Of a DNA stretch of 64,000 nucleotides, positions 62,396 through 64,000 are shown piece after piece (within the stretch, counting starts at the first letter, position 1; each line of letters opens with the position of its first letter). Made by a program: the position numbers and the translations under genes. The stretch is taken from assembly GCA_963841855.1 (NCBI GenBank), contig CAWJEJ010000003.1, forward strand, positions 1-64,000, read 5' to 3'. The notes beneath the pieces are model-generated. The model was given only the letters and a program-made list of their open reading frames with translations, was not told where the DNA came from and did not search any database. This stretch comes from CAXBBB01 sp963841855 (GTDB lineage: Bacteria; Bacteroidota; Rhodothermia; Rhodothermales; BA12).

Positions 62396-62920
62396 TTACG
62401 CACCGCTTGGGCTGATCTCGTAATACGCCGTTAGGCCGTCGAGCAGTCTTTTCACCGAGCGGTCGACGATAGCCTGCACGTCTGCGAAACCGTCCTCGCC
62501 GCCGTAGTAGGGATCGGGGACGGAGAAATCGCCGGGTTCCTCGTCGAACTCTCGGAGCAGGCGGATTTTGGGACCGTTGGCATCGTCCGCGTGCTGGGCG
62601 TCTAGGGCGAGCAGGTCCGAAAGGTTGCGCTTGTCCATCGCGAGGATGTGATCGTAGTGCGCCAGGTCCGCCGCCGTCACCTGCCGCGCGGAGTGATCAG
62701 CTAGTGAGATGCCGCTGCGCTCGGCCAGAGCGACGGTGCGTGGATCGGCTGGGTTTCCGGCGTGCCAGTCGCCCGTCCCCGACGACGAGATCTCGAAATG
62801 CTCGGCGACGCCTCCCTGCCGCGCGTGCATTCGAAACAGCACTTCGGCGAGCGGACTGCGGCAGATGTTGCCCAGACACACGAACAGCACGCGAATGGGA
62901 CGAGCGGGAGAATCGGACAT
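62396..62920 (-). CDS. Low-molecular-weight protein-tyrosine phosphatase
   Basis: 174 residues, start at 62920 (MSDSPARPIRVLFVCLGNIC). The P-loop is VCLGNICRSPLAE (CxxxxxR with catalytic Cys/Arg), and the general acid is in DPYYGGEDGF. The middle reads LAMDKRNLSDLLAL. Such enzymes remove phosphate from tyrosines or arginines and often control polysaccharide export. It converges with the lamin-tail gene, 12 bp apart. Confidence 0.95.
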   Translation of the reverse strand: MSDSPARPIRVLFVCLGNICRSPLAEVLFRMHARQGGVAEHFEISSSGTGDWHAGNPADPRTVALAERSGISLADHSARQVTAADLAHYDHILAMDKRNLSDLLALDAQHADDANGPKIRLLREFDEEPGDFSVPDPYYGGEDGFADVQAIVDRSVKRLLDGLTAYYEISPSGA

Positions 62921-62984
62921 GATCGACGGTCGGCAAAGCGGAAAATCCGGCCAACGCGCAGCGCGCCGCACCGTGCCCGCAGGA

Positions 62985-63588
62985 TCAGAGTCGAACCGCC
63001 GCCGCATCTCCGACGCCTTCCTGTTCCATCATCACGATGTACGGCTCGGCCTTGGCAGAGCCGGCACCCGTGCGCCTGTTGTGATAGGCGAGCATCATGT
63101 ACAGCGCCCAAGGCATCACCTCGCCCTCAGCAGCGGCGCCGTTCGAGATAGCGCACGCCGCGCGCCGAGTCGGGACCGGGGAGCCGCGTGGCCGAGCCAG
63201 CTGCGAGTTGCCAGGCGAACCGGAGGTTGGCGCGTTCGTGGTGCGGGTCGCGGGCGAGCGAGTCGCGGTAGGCTCGGCGCGCGCGCTGGTGCAGCAACGC
63301 CGCCTCGCTGGCGTCCGGCGCGATGACGTGTGCCATATACTCATCGCGCGCGTCGCGCACGTGACCGGTGCGCAGAATTGGCGCTAGAGCTTCGAGGGGA
63401 CGCCCGTCGCCTGCTTTGGCCGCCGAACGCAAGTGGGCGACGTGGCCGTCGTAGTCGCGCGAGTCGAAGGCGATCTGCGCTTTGTCGCATTCCTCAGGGT
63501 CGGGCCGAACGCACGATGAGAGGACGACGAGGAAGAGCAAGGCGAGCGCACGGTCGAAAGCAAACCGAGCGGAAGCTGTCCTATGCAT
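62985..63588 (-). pseudogene. Sel1/TPR-like lipoprotein with apparent frameshift
   Basis: Start at 63588: MHRTASARFAFDRALALLFL, with lipobox VLSSC. Helical repeats follow (AALLHQRARRAYRDSLARDP). The frame ends abruptly at 63127 after GVRYLERRRC. From about 63135 another frame continues a Sel1-like repeat in full register (AAAEGEVMPWALYMMLAYHN, ending VGDAAAVRL at 62985). A one-base change in the GGCGCCGCTGC tract near 63135 would join the two into about 201 codons. Confidence 0.65.
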
Positions 63589-63667
63589 CGGCAGAGTGTG
63601 CGCTGTGCTTAGCGGGGAGCCTGAGCGTGTCGGCGCTCGTACCCGACGACTCGCCAACCGACCTGCC

Positions 63668-64000
63668 GTGCTCGATCTCTTCGCTTCGCCTGAATCCGGC
63701 ACGCCCACCGTCCGCAGCGTCTCTGACCTGGCCGCCGAGATCCGCGCCGTTTTGGAAACCGACTTCGATGAAGTCCACGTCGAGGGCGAGCTGTCGAACT
63801 TCAAATCGTACCCGTCAGGCCACCTCTACTACTCGCTCAAAGACGAGTCCGCGCAGATTCGGGGCGTGATGTGGCGAAGTCAGGCGAGCCGCGTCTTCTT
63901 CACGCCTGAGAACGGAATGCAAGTGCGCATCCGAGGGCGTGTGAGCCACTACGCCGCGCGGGGCGACACGCAACTCGTCGCCGACACGATGGAGCCTGCC
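63668..64000 (+). CDS. xseA: Exodeoxyribonuclease VII large subunit, 3' truncated by the window
   Basis: First 111 residues from GTG 63668 (MLDLFASPESGTPTVRSVSD). The N-terminal OB fold shows VEGELSNFKSYPSGHLYYSL and SAQIRGVMWRSQASR, then RIRGRVSHYAARGDTQLV. This subunit binds single-stranded DNA and carries the nuclease; with XseB it degrades single-stranded DNA in repair. It is divergent from the frameshifted lipoprotein, 79 bp apart. Confidence 0.92.
   Translation, partial: MLDLFASPESGTPTVRSVSDLAAEIRAVLETDFDEVHVEGELSNFKSYPSGHLYYSLKDESAQIRGVMWRSQASRVFFTPENGMQVRIRGRVSHYAARGDTQLVADTMEPA

Overview
The window is 64 kb of uniformly GC-rich bacterial chromosome. The best guess for the host is a member of the Rhodothermota/Bacteroidota lineage (Rhodothermales-like). 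The reasons are a type IX-type C-terminal sorting domain, a lamin-tail/FlgD-like surface protein, MacB/FtsX-type permeases, LptE and OmpA-type lipoproteins of a diderm, a BtuG-like B12 lipoprotein beside a TonB receptor, several TAnnTTTG-type -7 boxes, and start codons that mostly lack a Shine-Dalgarno sequence and often sit in a 'tccATG' context. This placement is inferred from gene content; no 16S rRNA gene is present. No phage, insertion sequence or CRISPR array was seen. The text is chromosomal core plus lineage-specific accessory genes.

Layout. 1-4 kb: the end of a GH97 glycosidase, a lipoprotein, an orphan small protein, an MtfA-type peptidase with an apparent frameshift, and a FliA/WhiG sigma factor. 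4.26-7.8 kb: a cobalamin riboswitch and attenuator leading into a BtuB-like receptor, a BtuG-like beta-propeller lipoprotein and a Bfd-like [2Fe-2S] protein, which together form a B12 uptake operon. 7.86-11 kb: a PhoB/PhoR-type two-component pair, MarR and YhhQ. 11.2-18.1 kb: IlvE, a family 2 glycosyltransferase, UDP-galactopyranose mutase, Sua5, and a coupled methyltransferase/flavin reductase pair. 18.27-18.47 kb: tRNA-Leu(GAG) and tRNA-Lys(TTT). 18.6-27.3 kb: a secreted protein with an internal duplication, AspS, an AI-2E family protein, an ATP-grasp protein, a pyrophosphatase-like protein, a POT peptide transporter and Dut.

27.5-38.3 kb: a large FtsX-type permease, a FabG-like SDR, a helix-hairpin-helix lipoprotein, a histone-deacetylase family protein, an eRF1-superfamily protein, an MFS permease and a frameshifted type IX secretion substrate. 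38.4-44.9 kb: DinB, AbgT, then a striking tandem duplication of an uncharacterised two-gene module (A1-B1-A2-B2: a signal-peptide membrane protein followed by an FN3-like lipoprotein). 44.8-53.3 kb: YpdA, GlgA, a PIN toxin-antitoxin pair, a MoxR/ChlI-like ATPase, LptE, two OmpA lipoproteins, a two-domain cytidine deaminase and a Na/Ca exchanger. 53.3-64 kb: a VWA membrane protein, an M20 amidohydrolase, a 1413-residue lamin-tail protein, a low-molecular-weight phosphatase, a frameshifted lipoprotein and the start of XseA.

The items most worth follow-up are the A-B module duplication, the eRF1-like protein, the riboswitch-led B12 locus, a family of about 82-bp intergenic palindromic repeats, and at least three single-base frameshifts that may be assembly errors or real gene decay.
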